Both the position numbers and the translations under genes were made by a program. A stretch of 14,055 nucleotides of DNA from CAYRIF01 sp964424205 (lineage in GTDB: Bacteria > Bacteroidota > Bacteroidia > Cytophagales > Cyclobacteriaceae): positions 1-14,055 of the forward strand of contig CAYRIF010000069.1 in assembly GCA_964424205.1 (NCBI GenBank), read 5' to 3'. The notes below the pieces were generated by a model. The model had not been told where the DNA came from. It did no database searches and was given only the letters and a program-made list of their open reading frames with translations. Below, in pieces: positions 6,511 through 13,018 of this stretch (its first letter is position 1; the number at the start of each line of letters is the position of its first letter).

Positions 6511-7827
6511 ATGATGAAAGAAATTCATAGGAAAAGAAATAAGAATTTAGGATTAGCAGAATTAATTGCCATTGCATTGGGTGGAATGGTGGGTGGAGGA
6601 ATTTTTACAATTCTTGGAATATCTGTTTCGATGATTGGAAATTTAACGCCAATTGCAATTATTATAGGTGGGATGATTGCAGCATTAGCAGCTTATTCGT
6701 ATGTGAAATTAGGGTTGTACTATAAAGATGAGGGAGCTACCTATTCATTTTTCAAAAAAACATATCCTGAGTCACATTTTTCAGCGGCTGCTATCGGGTG
6801 GTTTATTATTTTTGGGTACATCAGTACATTGGCATTGTACGCTTATACTTTTTCTTCTTATGCTATTAGTAGTACCGATTTTGCTAACAATATATGGGTT
6901 AGAAAAGCTATTGCTGTTGCAGTCATTGGAATTTTCACTGTTATCAATTTATGGAGTGTAAACGGAATGGGGAAGATTGAGGATTTGATGGTTTATACTA
7001 AATTGATTGTGCTGACTATTATTTCATTTGTGTTAATGCAACACGGAACAACGGATTTCGGAATATTTATTGGCAATATGAGTTTAGACGCGGAAAATTC
7101 AGGATTGTTGTCCATTCTTATAGTTGCCTCACTGACATTTGTTTCCTATGAAGGATTTCAGTTGGTGATTAATGCGGTAAATGAAATGACAAATCCTAAT
7201 AAAAATATCCCACGAGCTATATATTTAGCAATAGGTTTAGCCATTCTGATTTATGTAGTGATAGCATTAGGGGCATTATTTGCTATTCCAACAGAAGAAA
7301 TTATTAAAAATAAAGAATATGCACTTGCTGCAGGAGCGGGAAAAGTGCTTGGAAAACTAGGCACAAATCTCGTGATTTTGGGAGCAATATTAGCCACCAG
7401 TAGTGCTATAAGCGGTACGGTTTTTGGCTCATCGAGGCAAATGTCAGTAATTGCCAATGATGGGTATTTCCCAAAGTGGTTATCGATTAGAAAGAATAAT
7501 AGTCCAAACAATGCAATTATTGGAATGGCAGCAATGGCAAGTATTTTAATTCTGATTGGTGGATTGGAAGTGATACTGGAATTTGGGAGTATCACTTTTC
7601 TGTTAGTATCATTATTAATGGCAATTGCCAATTATAAAATCAGAGATAAAACGCATTCTTCAAAGTTTCTTACCGCTTTGTCCATATTTGGGCTAGGAAT
7701 TGGCGGGTTGCTAATTTTATATTATGAATTTACACATAAATGGGCGCAAATGCTTGCCATTATTTTATTGTATGTTTTGTTAGCATTGGGCGCTTGGGGA
7801 TATTCCAAAAATAAAAATCGCAAATAG
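6511..7827 (+). CDS. APC-superfamily amino-acid permease
   Basis: A 438-residue transporter with about 12 hydrophobic segments. The first helix carries the APC signature IALGGMVGGGIF (21-32), where the unwound Gly-rich segment binds the substrate backbone. The sixth-helix region SYEGFQLVINAVNEMTNPNKNIPRAI (about 212-237) matches the conserved F-x-GFE...E-M-x-NP-x-K-x-IPRA pattern of amino-acid/polyamine/organocation carriers. It also has the loop SSRQMSVIANDGYFPKWL (about 309-326), typical of this branch. The substrate is probably an amino acid, imported at the inner membrane by proton symport, but it cannot be specified. Two consecutive ATGs (6511 and 6514) are possible starts and the difference is trivial. 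The gene follows the MarC-like gene; the next 852 bp are non-coding. Confidence 0.92.
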   Translation: MMKEIHRKRNKNLGLAELIAIALGGMVGGGIFTILGISVSMIGNLTPIAIIIGGMIAALAAYSYVKLGLYYKDEGATYSFFKKTYPESHFSAAAIGWFIIFGYISTLALYAYTFSSYAISSTDFANNIWVRKAIAVAVIGIFTVINLWSVNGMGKIEDLMVYTKLIVLTIISFVLMQHGTTDFGIFIGNMSLDAENSGLLSILIVASLTFVSYEGFQLVINAVNEMTNPNKNIPRAIYLAIGLAILIYVVIALGALFAIPTEEIIKNKEYALAAGAGKVLGKLGTNLVILGAILATSSAISGTVFGSSRQMSVIANDGYFPKWLSIRKNNSPNNAIIGMAAMASILILIGGLEVILEFGSITFLLVSLLMAIANYKIRDKTHSSKFLTALSIFGLGIGGLLILYYEFTHKWAQMLAIILLYVLLALGAWGYSKNKNRK

Positions 7828-7998
7828 ATTTTGCTACATTAATATTGAAATAGCGCTTTAGAATCTATTTTTTCACACAATCTTCTCTACAATAAGTTGC
7901 CGTAACTAGTTAGTCTAACTGATTTTCATGGGTTTTACAAAAAGGAATTCAATCTAATATTACGACATCTCAAAATTAAAATCGTATAAGTTCAGAGA

Positions 7999-8184
7999 TG
8001 TGGATAATGGATTTCCTCCAAAATAAAGTATTAGAGTGCTATTGTAAAATTAAGAATCTGTATTTTTAATAAAGTATGTTGGTTAGAATAATAAATAAGG
8101 TGTAAAAAAATCACTCCTTATTGTAGGATAGAATGTGGATAACTATGTGAATAGCAGTATTTTAAGTGCATAAGTTGTGGATAA
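7999..8184. other. DnaA-box cluster, candidate replication origin or DnaA-binding locus
   Basis: Three perfect copies of TGTGGATAA (reverse complement of the DnaA box TTATCCACA) occur at 7999-8007, 8134-8142 and 8176-8184. Two further sites match the relaxed form TGTGNATAA with one mismatch: TGTGAATAG at 8146-8154 and AGTGCATAA at 8165-8173. All five face the same way. The last four begin 11-19 bp apart, close to helical spacing. The region lies in an 852-bp gene-free stretch with AT-rich segments on both sides (8041-8093 and 8181-8235) that could unwind. I saw no other perfect copy in this window. Without dnaA, dnaN or another replication gene nearby, it could equally be a DnaA-titrating or regulatory locus. 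Confidence 0.6.
8094..8122. other. Hairpin inside the DnaA-box region
   Basis: AATAAGG (8094-8100) pairs with CCTTATT (8116-8122). After one T-T mismatch, GT pairs with AC, giving a 10-position stem around a 9-base A-rich loop. It sits 12 bp before the second perfect DnaA box. No T tract follows on either strand, so it is not a normal terminator. Confidence 0.5.
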
Positions 8185-8448
8185 AAAAAGTGCTAAAAAA
8201 TTTGCTTTTCTCAGAAATAATATTACCTTTATACCATCAATGTGAGAGATAAAAGACAAGCGTAAAATCTTGGCTAAGTTACTCAAGAATTTCGGAAATT
8301 TTTAATGCCTACGGGACTTAGAGAAGGAAGAGAGGAAGGATGATTTAGTTAGCATGGAAAAGGAAAAATCTTCGGATTTTGAATTTGAAAGAAAGTCATA
8401 ATAACAGTAACATTGGCGTTTATTAGTTTTTACGGAAATTATTAGATG

Positions 8449-8495
8449 AAACGGGAAAAGTGTTTTAAATAATGCAACTTCCCGTTTTTTGTTTT
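8449..8495 (+). terminator. Rho-independent-type terminator with no recognised gene upstream
   Basis: AAACGGGAA (8449-8457) pairs perfectly with TTCCCGTTT (8479-8487) across a 21-base loop. It is followed by TTT G TTTTT, the U-rich tail of a plus-strand intrinsic terminator. The nearest upstream plus-strand gene ends at 7827, more than 600 bp away. It may end an unannotated transcript or insulate the uspA gene from the DnaA-box region. Apart from the listed hairpin and boxes I see nothing else coding in 7828-8679, only two purine-rich mini-frames at 8305-8343 and 8354-8401. Confidence 0.6.
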
Positions 8496-8679
8496 TATAA
8501 GCTTCTTTGCTTTCGCATACTTTCCCGCCACCTGTTGATTTTGTAGGCGCTAACTCGAAGTTGATGCCTATCCCTGGTTACGTAAATAACCAAAATCACC
8601 GCAATACTTGACATTAATCATTTCATAATTAGTTGGTATGTATGTCATTTACCACAGCAAGAAAATAAACGGTTATGTT

Positions 8680-9516
8680 ATGAAACGAATATTGGTTCCT
8701 ACAGATTTTTCGGAATGTGCTGATTATGCAGCACAAGTGGCATTGGACTTTGCAAAAAAAGCAAAGGCAGAAATTCATTTTTTACACCTGATGTCGATTC
8801 CTATCGACTGGATTAATATGACATCGAATCAGGAAAAATTGTATCCTGACATTACAAAAAAAGTTAAAAAAGTAAATGTTCGTCTTGATGAATTAGTTGA
8901 AAAAGCAGAAAAGGAGGGGGTCTCTGCCAAGCGGTATATTCATTACAGTGAAAGATATATCAATATAATTGACCACTTAGAAAAATATGATTGTGATTTC
9001 ATAGTAATGGGTTCACATGGTACAAGTGGTGTCAAAGAATTATTTATTGGTTCTACTACACAAAAAATTGTTCGCTTATCTAGTGCGCCTGTATTTGTAG
9101 TCAAAAGTACATCAAAACCGCTCAAGCTTTCAAAAATCATATTTGCTTCTGACTTTGAAAAAGATATGCTGGAATCATTTGAACAGGTATTGAATTTTGC
9201 TAAATTAAATGATGCAAGACTAAATCTTTTGTATTTGGTTACACCTCTGAATTTTATAGATACGGAAAAAATTAAAGAAAAGATGAGCATTTTTAAGGAT
9301 AGGGCAGGAGTATTGCTCGACACCTCGGAAATCTATAACTGTTTTGATATTGAGGATGGCTTGAAAAAATATAGTAATCAAATCAATGCTGATGCGGTTG
9401 CCATGGTTACCCATGGAAGAAGAAGTATAGCAAGGCTCATTACAGGTAGCTTTACTGAAAATGTGATTAATCACCTTGATATACCTGTTTTGTCAATTAA
9501 CATACATTATTCATGA
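8680..9516 (+). CDS. Universal stress protein with two tandem UspA domains
   Basis: A 278-residue protein made of two Usp domains (about 1-143 and 150-275), the common double form in Bacteroidota. Domain 1 begins MKRILVPTDFSECADYA and ends with the ATP-binding motif G-x2-G-x9-G-S (GSHG at 111-114, GS at 124-125). Domain 2 starts at KIIFASDFEKD and carries a partial motif, THG-x9-GS (244-257), with Val in place of the first Gly, so nucleotide binding there is less certain. Usp proteins are cytosolic and support survival in stress or energy limitation. I chose the ATG at 8680 over the in-frame ATG at 8638 because MKRILVPTDFSE is the canonical start. The stop codon and last few codons lie in a sequence repeated at 9980-10015, so the C-terminus INIHYS may have been supplied by a repeat insertion. 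Confidence 0.92.
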   Translation: MKRILVPTDFSECADYAAQVALDFAKKAKAEIHFLHLMSIPIDWINMTSNQEKLYPDITKKVKKVNVRLDELVEKAEKEGVSAKRYIHYSERYINIIDHLEKYDCDFIVMGSHGTSGVKELFIGSTTQKIVRLSSAPVFVVKSTSKPLKLSKIIFASDFEKDMLESFEQVLNFAKLNDARLNLLYLVTPLNFIDTEKIKEKMSIFKDRAGVLLDTSEIYNCFDIEDGLKKYSNQINADAVAMVTHGRRSIARLITGSFTENVINHLDIPVLSINIHYS

Positions 9517-9600
9517 GATTAGGATGGTGTATGTGAGGCGTCAAAATACAAGGACTGTCGCTTAGATTACAAGGATTTTTCAACCTATCTTCCGCAGGCA
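9498..9600 (+). repeat. Degenerate copy 1 of the post-uspA direct repeat
   Basis: The start (TTATTCATG, GATTAG, TGGTGTAT at 9508-9532) aligns with 9990-10017, and AAGGATTTTTCAACC...GCAGGCA (9571-9600) aligns with GAGGATTTTGCAACC...GCAGGCA at 10069-10090. The copy overlaps the last codons and stop of the uspA gene. It is too diverged for exact borders. Confidence 0.55.
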
Positions 9601-9642
9601 CAACGTCATCAAGTTAAGCATATAAATGCTGAAATCTCCTTG

Positions 9643-9662
9643 GGTTTGTGTCCCCACAAACC
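9643..9662. other. Perfect 8-bp hairpin downstream of uspA
   Basis: GGTTTGTG (9643-9650) pairs with CACAAACC (9655-9662) over a TCCC tetraloop. Only a short A run follows, so on the plus strand it is a stable structure rather than a standard intrinsic terminator. It lies between repeat copies 1 and 2, and no coding potential is visible around it. Confidence 0.55.
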
Positions 9663-9664
9663 AA

Positions 9665-9810
9665 AATGTATATGATATAAAACCGAATTCATACCGAGCA
9701 TGAAAAAAAAGCCCTAATCTAATGACATTGTCTGCAGGCAAGTGAAGTGGATACGCCAAGATAATGCCATCTTCCAGATTTGGGATTATTCCTTTGTAGT
9801 GAAATTAGTA
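9665..9810 (+). repeat. Degenerate copy 2 of the post-uspA direct repeat
   Basis: TGTATATGATAT (9667 on), AAAAAAAAGCC (9703 on), then GCAGGCAAGTGAAG, CGCCAAGATAAT (9734-9763) and TTTGGGATTA...TTTGTAGTGAA (9779-9803) align in order with copy 3 (10012-10156). It ends where the palindromic element begins. Confidence 0.55.
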
Positions 9811-9992
9811 ATACCATTTTAACATCAAAATGCCGTATAAATAATCTGGATTATTTTTTGCTCAGGTGATGCACAAAATTCAAGCATAGCCGTAGCTACG
9901 GTTTAATTTTATGCAGATACATGGGCGAACCTGCCTGCCAGTGGGCGGGAAAGAAACGGATTATATGCGGAATTTTGATGTTAACCCGTATT
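9810..9992. repeat. Nested palindromic element with long imperfect terminal inverted arms
   Basis: The left arm (about 9810-9847) and right arm (about 9958-9992) are imperfect inverted copies sharing TTAACATCAAAAT. Inside, TGCACAAAATT (9870-9880) pairs with AATTTTATGCA (9905-9915) with one mismatch, and the exact centre is the 12-bp palindrome CCGTAGCTACGG (9890-9901). A third, off-centre hairpin (GCCTGCC...GGCGGG, about 9933-9949) lies in the right half. The left arm contains the 23 bp shared with 4858-4880. The overall form resembles a MITE or a BIME-like intergenic repeat; no transposase is present. Confidence 0.65.
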
Positions 9993-10190
9993 ATTCATGT
10001 GATTAGCTTGGTGTATATGTGATCCCGATAGCCACGAAAAAAAACCGAAGATATAGGAGTATATTTCGAGGATTTTGCAACCAGCAGGCAGGCGAAGCAG
10101 ATGCGCCACGATAATTGCAAGTACCCAAAATTGGGCTATTTGATTTGCAGCGAAGCACGTGGTAATTATCTGATAGTAAGAGTGTTACAA
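9980..10190 (+). repeat. Copy 3 of the post-uspA direct repeat, most complete
   Basis: Contains all blocks seen in copies 1 and 2 in order: TTATTCATGTGATTAG, GGTGTATATGTG, a poly-A block, GAGGATTTTGCAACC, GCAGGCAGGCGAAGCAGATG, CGCCACGATAATTGCA and TTGCAGCGAAGCACGTGG. CCCAAAATTGGG (about 10124-10135) is a perfect 12-bp palindrome, and CCACG/CGTGG blocks flank it. The remaining bases to 10244 show no gene. Confidence 0.6.
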
Positions 10191-10244
10191 ATGCCCTTTG
10201 TTAAAACGGTAAACAATGTGAAATATAATATAGCAAGCAGATAA

Positions 10245-10661
10245 CTACAAAACGGATTCGATAAATTTAAAAAAATTCTTTTTGTTGTGGTAGTACTCTC
10301 CCGCCAGTGATTTTATTTCATTGGCAATCTCCCAATGTTTTTTTCTGTAAATCGTTTCATCTATTTTAATATCATTTTTCAACTCGCCAACAAGTGATTT
10401 CTCATGCTTTCTAATTTTTTGCATGAATTGATCTAGCAATTCACCATTATAATAGGTGATTAGATTTTGAAAATGGTCTAATTCTTTTCTTTGCTTTTCT
10501 GTCGAAAAATTCTTTGAATACTTATCCAACAGTTTTTGAAAAAAGGAAAGCTCCAGCTTCCAAAGATTGATTTCAGATATCCATTTACTACTTTCTTGAT
10601 GTAAACTCTCTAACCCTATTTCCAAAAGGAAATCGGTGTTAGCCTCTTTTAGATTTTCCAT
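10245..10661 (-). CDS. Hypothetical helical (coiled-coil-like) protein
   Basis: A 138-residue, strongly charged, Lys/Glu-rich protein with no signal peptide or membrane segment. Long stretches have heptad-like hydrophobic spacing (about 14-48, LEIGLESLHQE...LWKLELSFFQKLLDKY, and 56-95, KQRKELDHFQNL...LDQFMQKIRKHEKSL), suggesting a bundle of long helices. I do not recognise a defined family. I preferred the ATG at 10661 (MENLKEANTDF) over the in-frame ATG at 10709, because an A-rich leader precedes it and the 16 extra residues look unlike the rest; the longer form is possible. It is divergent from the PII-like gene across about 200 bp containing an inverted repeat, and it lies beside the uspA gene, which hints at stress-linked regulation without proof. 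Confidence 0.7.
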   Translation of the reverse strand: MENLKEANTDFLLEIGLESLHQESSKWISEINLWKLELSFFQKLLDKYSKNFSTEKQRKELDHFQNLITYYNGELLDQFMQKIRKHEKSLVGELKNDIKIDETIYRKKHWEIANEIKSLAGEYYHNKKNFFKFIESVL

Positions 10662-10726
10662 ATAATTTTTACTTTTTTTTATTAAAACTGAAACACTCCT
10701 GACATTCAAAATAGCGATCGGTTTTG

Positions 10727-10756
10727 TTCAGTACTACTAAGTTAATGAATACTGAA
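10727..10756. promoter_or_regulatory. Inverted repeat in the divergent promoter region (operator candidate)
   Basis: Perfect 7-bp arms TTCAGTA (10727-10733) and TACTGAA (10750-10756), 16 bp apart, lie between the divergent helical-protein and PII-like genes. Centre-to-centre spacing is 23 bp, about two helical turns, as for a dimeric regulator. A TTTATTTG at 10759-10766, one mismatch from the -7 consensus, is close by on the plus strand. Confidence 0.4.
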
Positions 10757-10859
10757 TATTTATTTGTTGATAAAACTCATTGCTGACATTGATATTTATC
10801 ATATTTTTTTTATTGTAAGTTATATATGTTATGGCATAAGAAAATTAAATACTAAAATT

Positions 10860-11183
10860 ATGAAATTGATTATTGTTCTCGCTTCTGAGGATTACAAAAC
10901 TGCTATTCATAACATCTTTTTGAGAAAACACATAACGGTTTTTAGTGAGATAGAAGCCAAAGGTTTTAGAACATGGAATATAGAAAAAGAAGAGGGGGAA
11001 AAGTCAAAGTATCGCGAGTCTCATCCTATATTTTCTGCGATGTGTTTCTCCTTTGTAAGTACTTCTCAAGCAAAAGGTATTATTGAGGAAGTTAAAAAGT
11101 TTAATCAGCTTCAAAAACTGGCCAAACCGATACATGCCTATGAATTAAATGTGGATAGTTCCACAAATGTAGCACGTATATAG
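10860..11183 (+). CDS. Small PII-like (ferredoxin-fold) signalling protein
   Basis: A 107-residue protein with the beta-alpha-beta-beta-alpha-beta layout of PII/PII-like proteins: MKLIIVLASEDYKTAIHNIFLRKHITVFSEIEAKGF (first strand, helix, second strand), a charged T-loop-like insert (40-54, NIEKEEGEKSKYRES), SAMCFSFVSTSQAKGIIEEVKKFNQL (third strand and helix) and a last strand IHAYELNV (91-98). Similar small PII-like proteins occur in Bacteroidota, often near metal efflux systems, but none is visible here. The classic PII uridylylation Tyr motif is absent, so it is not GlnB/GlnK proper. I chose the ATG at 10860 over the in-frame ATG at 10764 because it begins exactly at the first beta strand and the 32 extra residues are non-homologous-looking. 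Its ligand is unknown. Confidence 0.7.
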   Translation: MKLIIVLASEDYKTAIHNIFLRKHITVFSEIEAKGFRTWNIEKEEGEKSKYRESHPIFSAMCFSFVSTSQAKGIIEEVKKFNQLQKLAKPIHAYELNVDSSTNVARI

Positions 11184-11274
11184 AGGAAAAACTGTCAAAT
11201 GAACGATGGTATGTCACTGATAAAAGTCAATTTTATGCGTAACAATAGTTACAAGATGAAGTGGCTAGTGTGCC

Positions 11275-11282
11275 TAGCTTTG
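11275..11282 (+). promoter_or_regulatory. Candidate -7 promoter element of the ABM-like gene
   Basis: TAGCTTTG matches the Bacteroidota -7 consensus TAnnTTTG exactly and would give a leader of about 55 nt before 11345. I see no good -33 TTTG at the usual distance, so the support is partial. Confidence 0.3.
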
Positions 11283-11344
11283 AATAAAGAAAACAGATAT
11301 ACTAATGGGTATATTTAATTGTAACACAATAAAAAAAAGATATC

Positions 11345-11632
11345 ATGTATGTACATATAGTATCATTCGATGTGAAGGAAGGCAATGAAACCACCTTTCT
11401 GGAGATGCAAAAGTTTGAGGAAAAACAAGATGCTAAGCCCGTTGGGTTGGATCATTATCATATTTTCAAAGACCGAAGTGAAAGTAATAAATATTGGTTG
11501 TTAGAATATTGGGATAGCAAAGCGTCCAAGGATAAATTAGAAGAAACGGAGATGCACAAAAAATTTCATGAATTAAGAGATCCATTATTCAAACAGAAAT
11601 ATGAATCTTTTGAATGTGACGTGTTGGTTTAA
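11345..11632 (+). CDS. ABM-domain (dimeric alpha/beta barrel) monooxygenase-like protein
   Basis: A 95-residue protein of the size and pattern of antibiotic-biosynthesis-monooxygenase (ABM, PF03992-like) domains: MYVHIVSFDVKEGNETTFLEMQKFEEKQ (first strand and helix), LDHYHIFKDRSESNKYWLLEYWDSKASKDKLEETEMHKKFHEL (central strands with the typical YWLLEYWDS...H-K-F segment and helix) and a last strand YESFECDVLV. Such proteins form dimers and may act as cofactor-free oxygenases on quinol-like compounds or degrade haem, but many have no known substrate. It has no signal peptide, so it is cytosolic. It stands alone between the PII-like and M42 genes, with an exact -7 element about 60 bp upstream. 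Confidence 0.75.
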   Translation: MYVHIVSFDVKEGNETTFLEMQKFEEKQDAKPVGLDHYHIFKDRSESNKYWLLEYWDSKASKDKLEETEMHKKFHELRDPLFKQKYESFECDVLV

Positions 11633-11689
11633 AAAGCCATGGTGCTATAGTAGGTTAATAAATGAATGTGTATTGGCAAATGGGAAATA

Positions 11690-11739
11690 TAGATTTGTTA
11701 GTTGATACATAATTTATAACATAACTTCTATTAGATTTG
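11690..11739 (+). promoter_or_regulatory. Two TAGATTTG -7-type elements before the M42 peptidase
   Basis: The same 8-mer TAGATTTG, an exact fit to TAnnTTTG, occurs at 11690-11697 and 11732-11739, 42 bp apart. The downstream one would give a leader of about 20 nt for the gene at 11765. No convincing -33 partner was found for either. Confidence 0.35.
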
Positions 11740-11764
11740 TCGTAACGGATTTAGATAAAATGGG

Positions 11765-12817
11765 ATGAGTATAAATACAAAATTATTAGCCAAAATATGT
11801 GAGATTGCAGGTGCTCCTGGATTTGAACAAAGAATCAGCGCGTTGGTCATTGAAGAAGTAAAGCCATTTGTAGATAGCATAGAAGTGGATAACATGGGTA
11901 ATGTGATTGCTTTGAAGAAAGCGACAAAGAACCCCGGCGGTAAAAAAGTGATGGTTGCTGCGCATATGGATGAGATTGGTTTTATGGTGACCCACATTGA
12001 TGACAATGGCTTTATAAGGTTCGCTACTTTAGGAGGTTTTGATCCTAAGACTTTAACAGCACAAAGGGTGATCATTCATGGAAAAAAAGATGTGATTGGC
12101 GTGATGGGCAGTAAGCCAATTCACGTGATGACCTCCGAAGAAAGAAATAAAATTCCTAAGATTACCGATTACTTCATAGACATGGGAATGAGCAAGAAGG
12201 AAGTGGAGCAGTATGTGTCTATTGGCAATCCGATTACTCGTGAAAGGGAACTCATTGAGATGGGTAATTGCGTGAACTGTAAATCTATCGATAATAGAGT
12301 GTCGGTGTATATTTTGATAGAGGCACTCAAGAACCTAAAGAAATTCCCCTACGATATTTACGGTGTGTTTACAGTGCAGGAGGAGGTAGGCGTACGAGGA
12401 GCAAAGGTAGCCGCGCAAATCATCAATCCTGATTTCGGACTAGGGCTGGATACCACCATTGCTTTTGATTTACCTGGCGCGCAGCCACATGAAATGGTCA
12501 CAAAACTAGGCGAGGGCACAGCGATAAAAATACTAGATGCCATGACCATTTGTGATTATAGAATGGTGGATTACCTAAAAGGAATTGCTGATAAAAACAA
12601 AATCAAATGGCAACCAGAAGTACTGGTTGCTGGAGGAACAGACACCGCAGGAGTACAACGCAGCGGACAGAATGGTGCTATTTCAGGGGCAATTTCTATT
12701 CCTACAAGGCACTTGCATCAGGTAATAGAAATGGCAGATAAAGATGATATAGAAGCGAGTATTAAACTATTAACCAAGGCATTGGAGTCATTGGATAAAT
12801 ATAATTGGGAACGTTAA
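11765..12817 (+). CDS. M42-family metallo-aminopeptidase
   Basis: A 350-residue peptidase of the M42 (TET/glutamyl-aminopeptidase) family. Di-metal site residues are all present: H67 in AAHMDEIGF (65-73), with D69 nearby; bridging D176 in KSIDNRV (173-179); catalytic E206 and ligand E207 in VQEEVGVRGA (204-213); D229 in LGLDTT (226-231); H316 in IPTRHLH (312-318). GGTDTAGVQRSG (290-301) is another conserved block. Relatives form dodecameric tetrahedral cytosolic particles that trim peptides released by the proteasome or Lon-type proteases. The full length and intact active site indicate an active enzyme. The ATG at 11765 gives the normal N-terminus MSINTKLLAKICEIAGAPGFE. It is monocistronic, with 201 bp to the next gene. 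Confidence 0.95.
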   Translation: MSINTKLLAKICEIAGAPGFEQRISALVIEEVKPFVDSIEVDNMGNVIALKKATKNPGGKKVMVAAHMDEIGFMVTHIDDNGFIRFATLGGFDPKTLTAQRVIIHGKKDVIGVMGSKPIHVMTSEERNKIPKITDYFIDMGMSKKEVEQYVSIGNPITRERELIEMGNCVNCKSIDNRVSVYILIEALKNLKKFPYDIYGVFTVQEEVGVRGAKVAAQIINPDFGLGLDTTIAFDLPGAQPHEMVTKLGEGTAIKILDAMTICDYRMVDYLKGIADKNKIKWQPEVLVAGGTDTAGVQRSGQNGAISGAISIPTRHLHQVIEMADKDDIEASIKLLTKALESLDKYNWER

Positions 12818-12872
12818 ATCTTATGATTAATTTTAAAATACATGTCTGGAATTGGATAAAAAGGGGGTAATT

Positions 12873-12893
12873 CTTATATGCCTTATATGGTAA
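12873..12893 (+). repeat. Short copy of the CTTATATG/CCTTATATGG repeat
   Basis: CTTATATG is followed directly by CCTTATATGGTAA, the two blocks that also begin and end the core of the 130-bp tandem units (13709-13751). A weaker relative (CCTTATAATTTG) lies at 12971-12982. It is intergenic, between the M42 and CarboxypepD_reg genes. Confidence 0.55.
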
Positions 12894-12982
12894 AAACAGA
12901 GAATAGAAAAGTAAGGCTTTTGTGTCACAGAAAAACAGGACATAAAACTTAATACATATTACCTCAAATGCCTTATAATTTG

Positions 12983-12999
12983 TTCCGACTTATTCGGAA
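12983..12999. promoter_or_regulatory. Inverted repeat just upstream of the CarboxypepD_reg-like gene
   Basis: TTCCGA and TCGGAA form perfect 6-bp arms around CTTAT, ending 19 bp before the ATG at 13019. It could be an operator or an mRNA hairpin near the start. TATAATTTG immediately to the left (12974-12982) is close to the -7 element but has one extra base. Confidence 0.35.
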
Positions 13000-13018
13000 T
13001 GGTGTAAAATATAGATAA

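Noticed and set aside
8600..8640. TTGACA at about 8608 as a sigma70-type -35 box for uspA
   Set aside because: The nearest AT-rich -10-like hexamer is only about 10 bp away, and this phylum uses a different consensus.
8638..8679. Longer N-terminus for the universal stress protein
   Set aside because: The 14 extra residues precede the canonical MKRILVPTDFSE start and have no family support.
9517..10244. Degenerate coding sequence or insertion sequence in the post-uspA region
   Set aside because: No frame gives recognisable protein similarity by eye; structure is repeats and palindromes without a transposase.
10764..10859. Longer N-terminus for the PII-like protein
   Set aside because: The 32 residues are hydrophobic, lie in the divergent promoter region, and precede the first beta strand of the fold.
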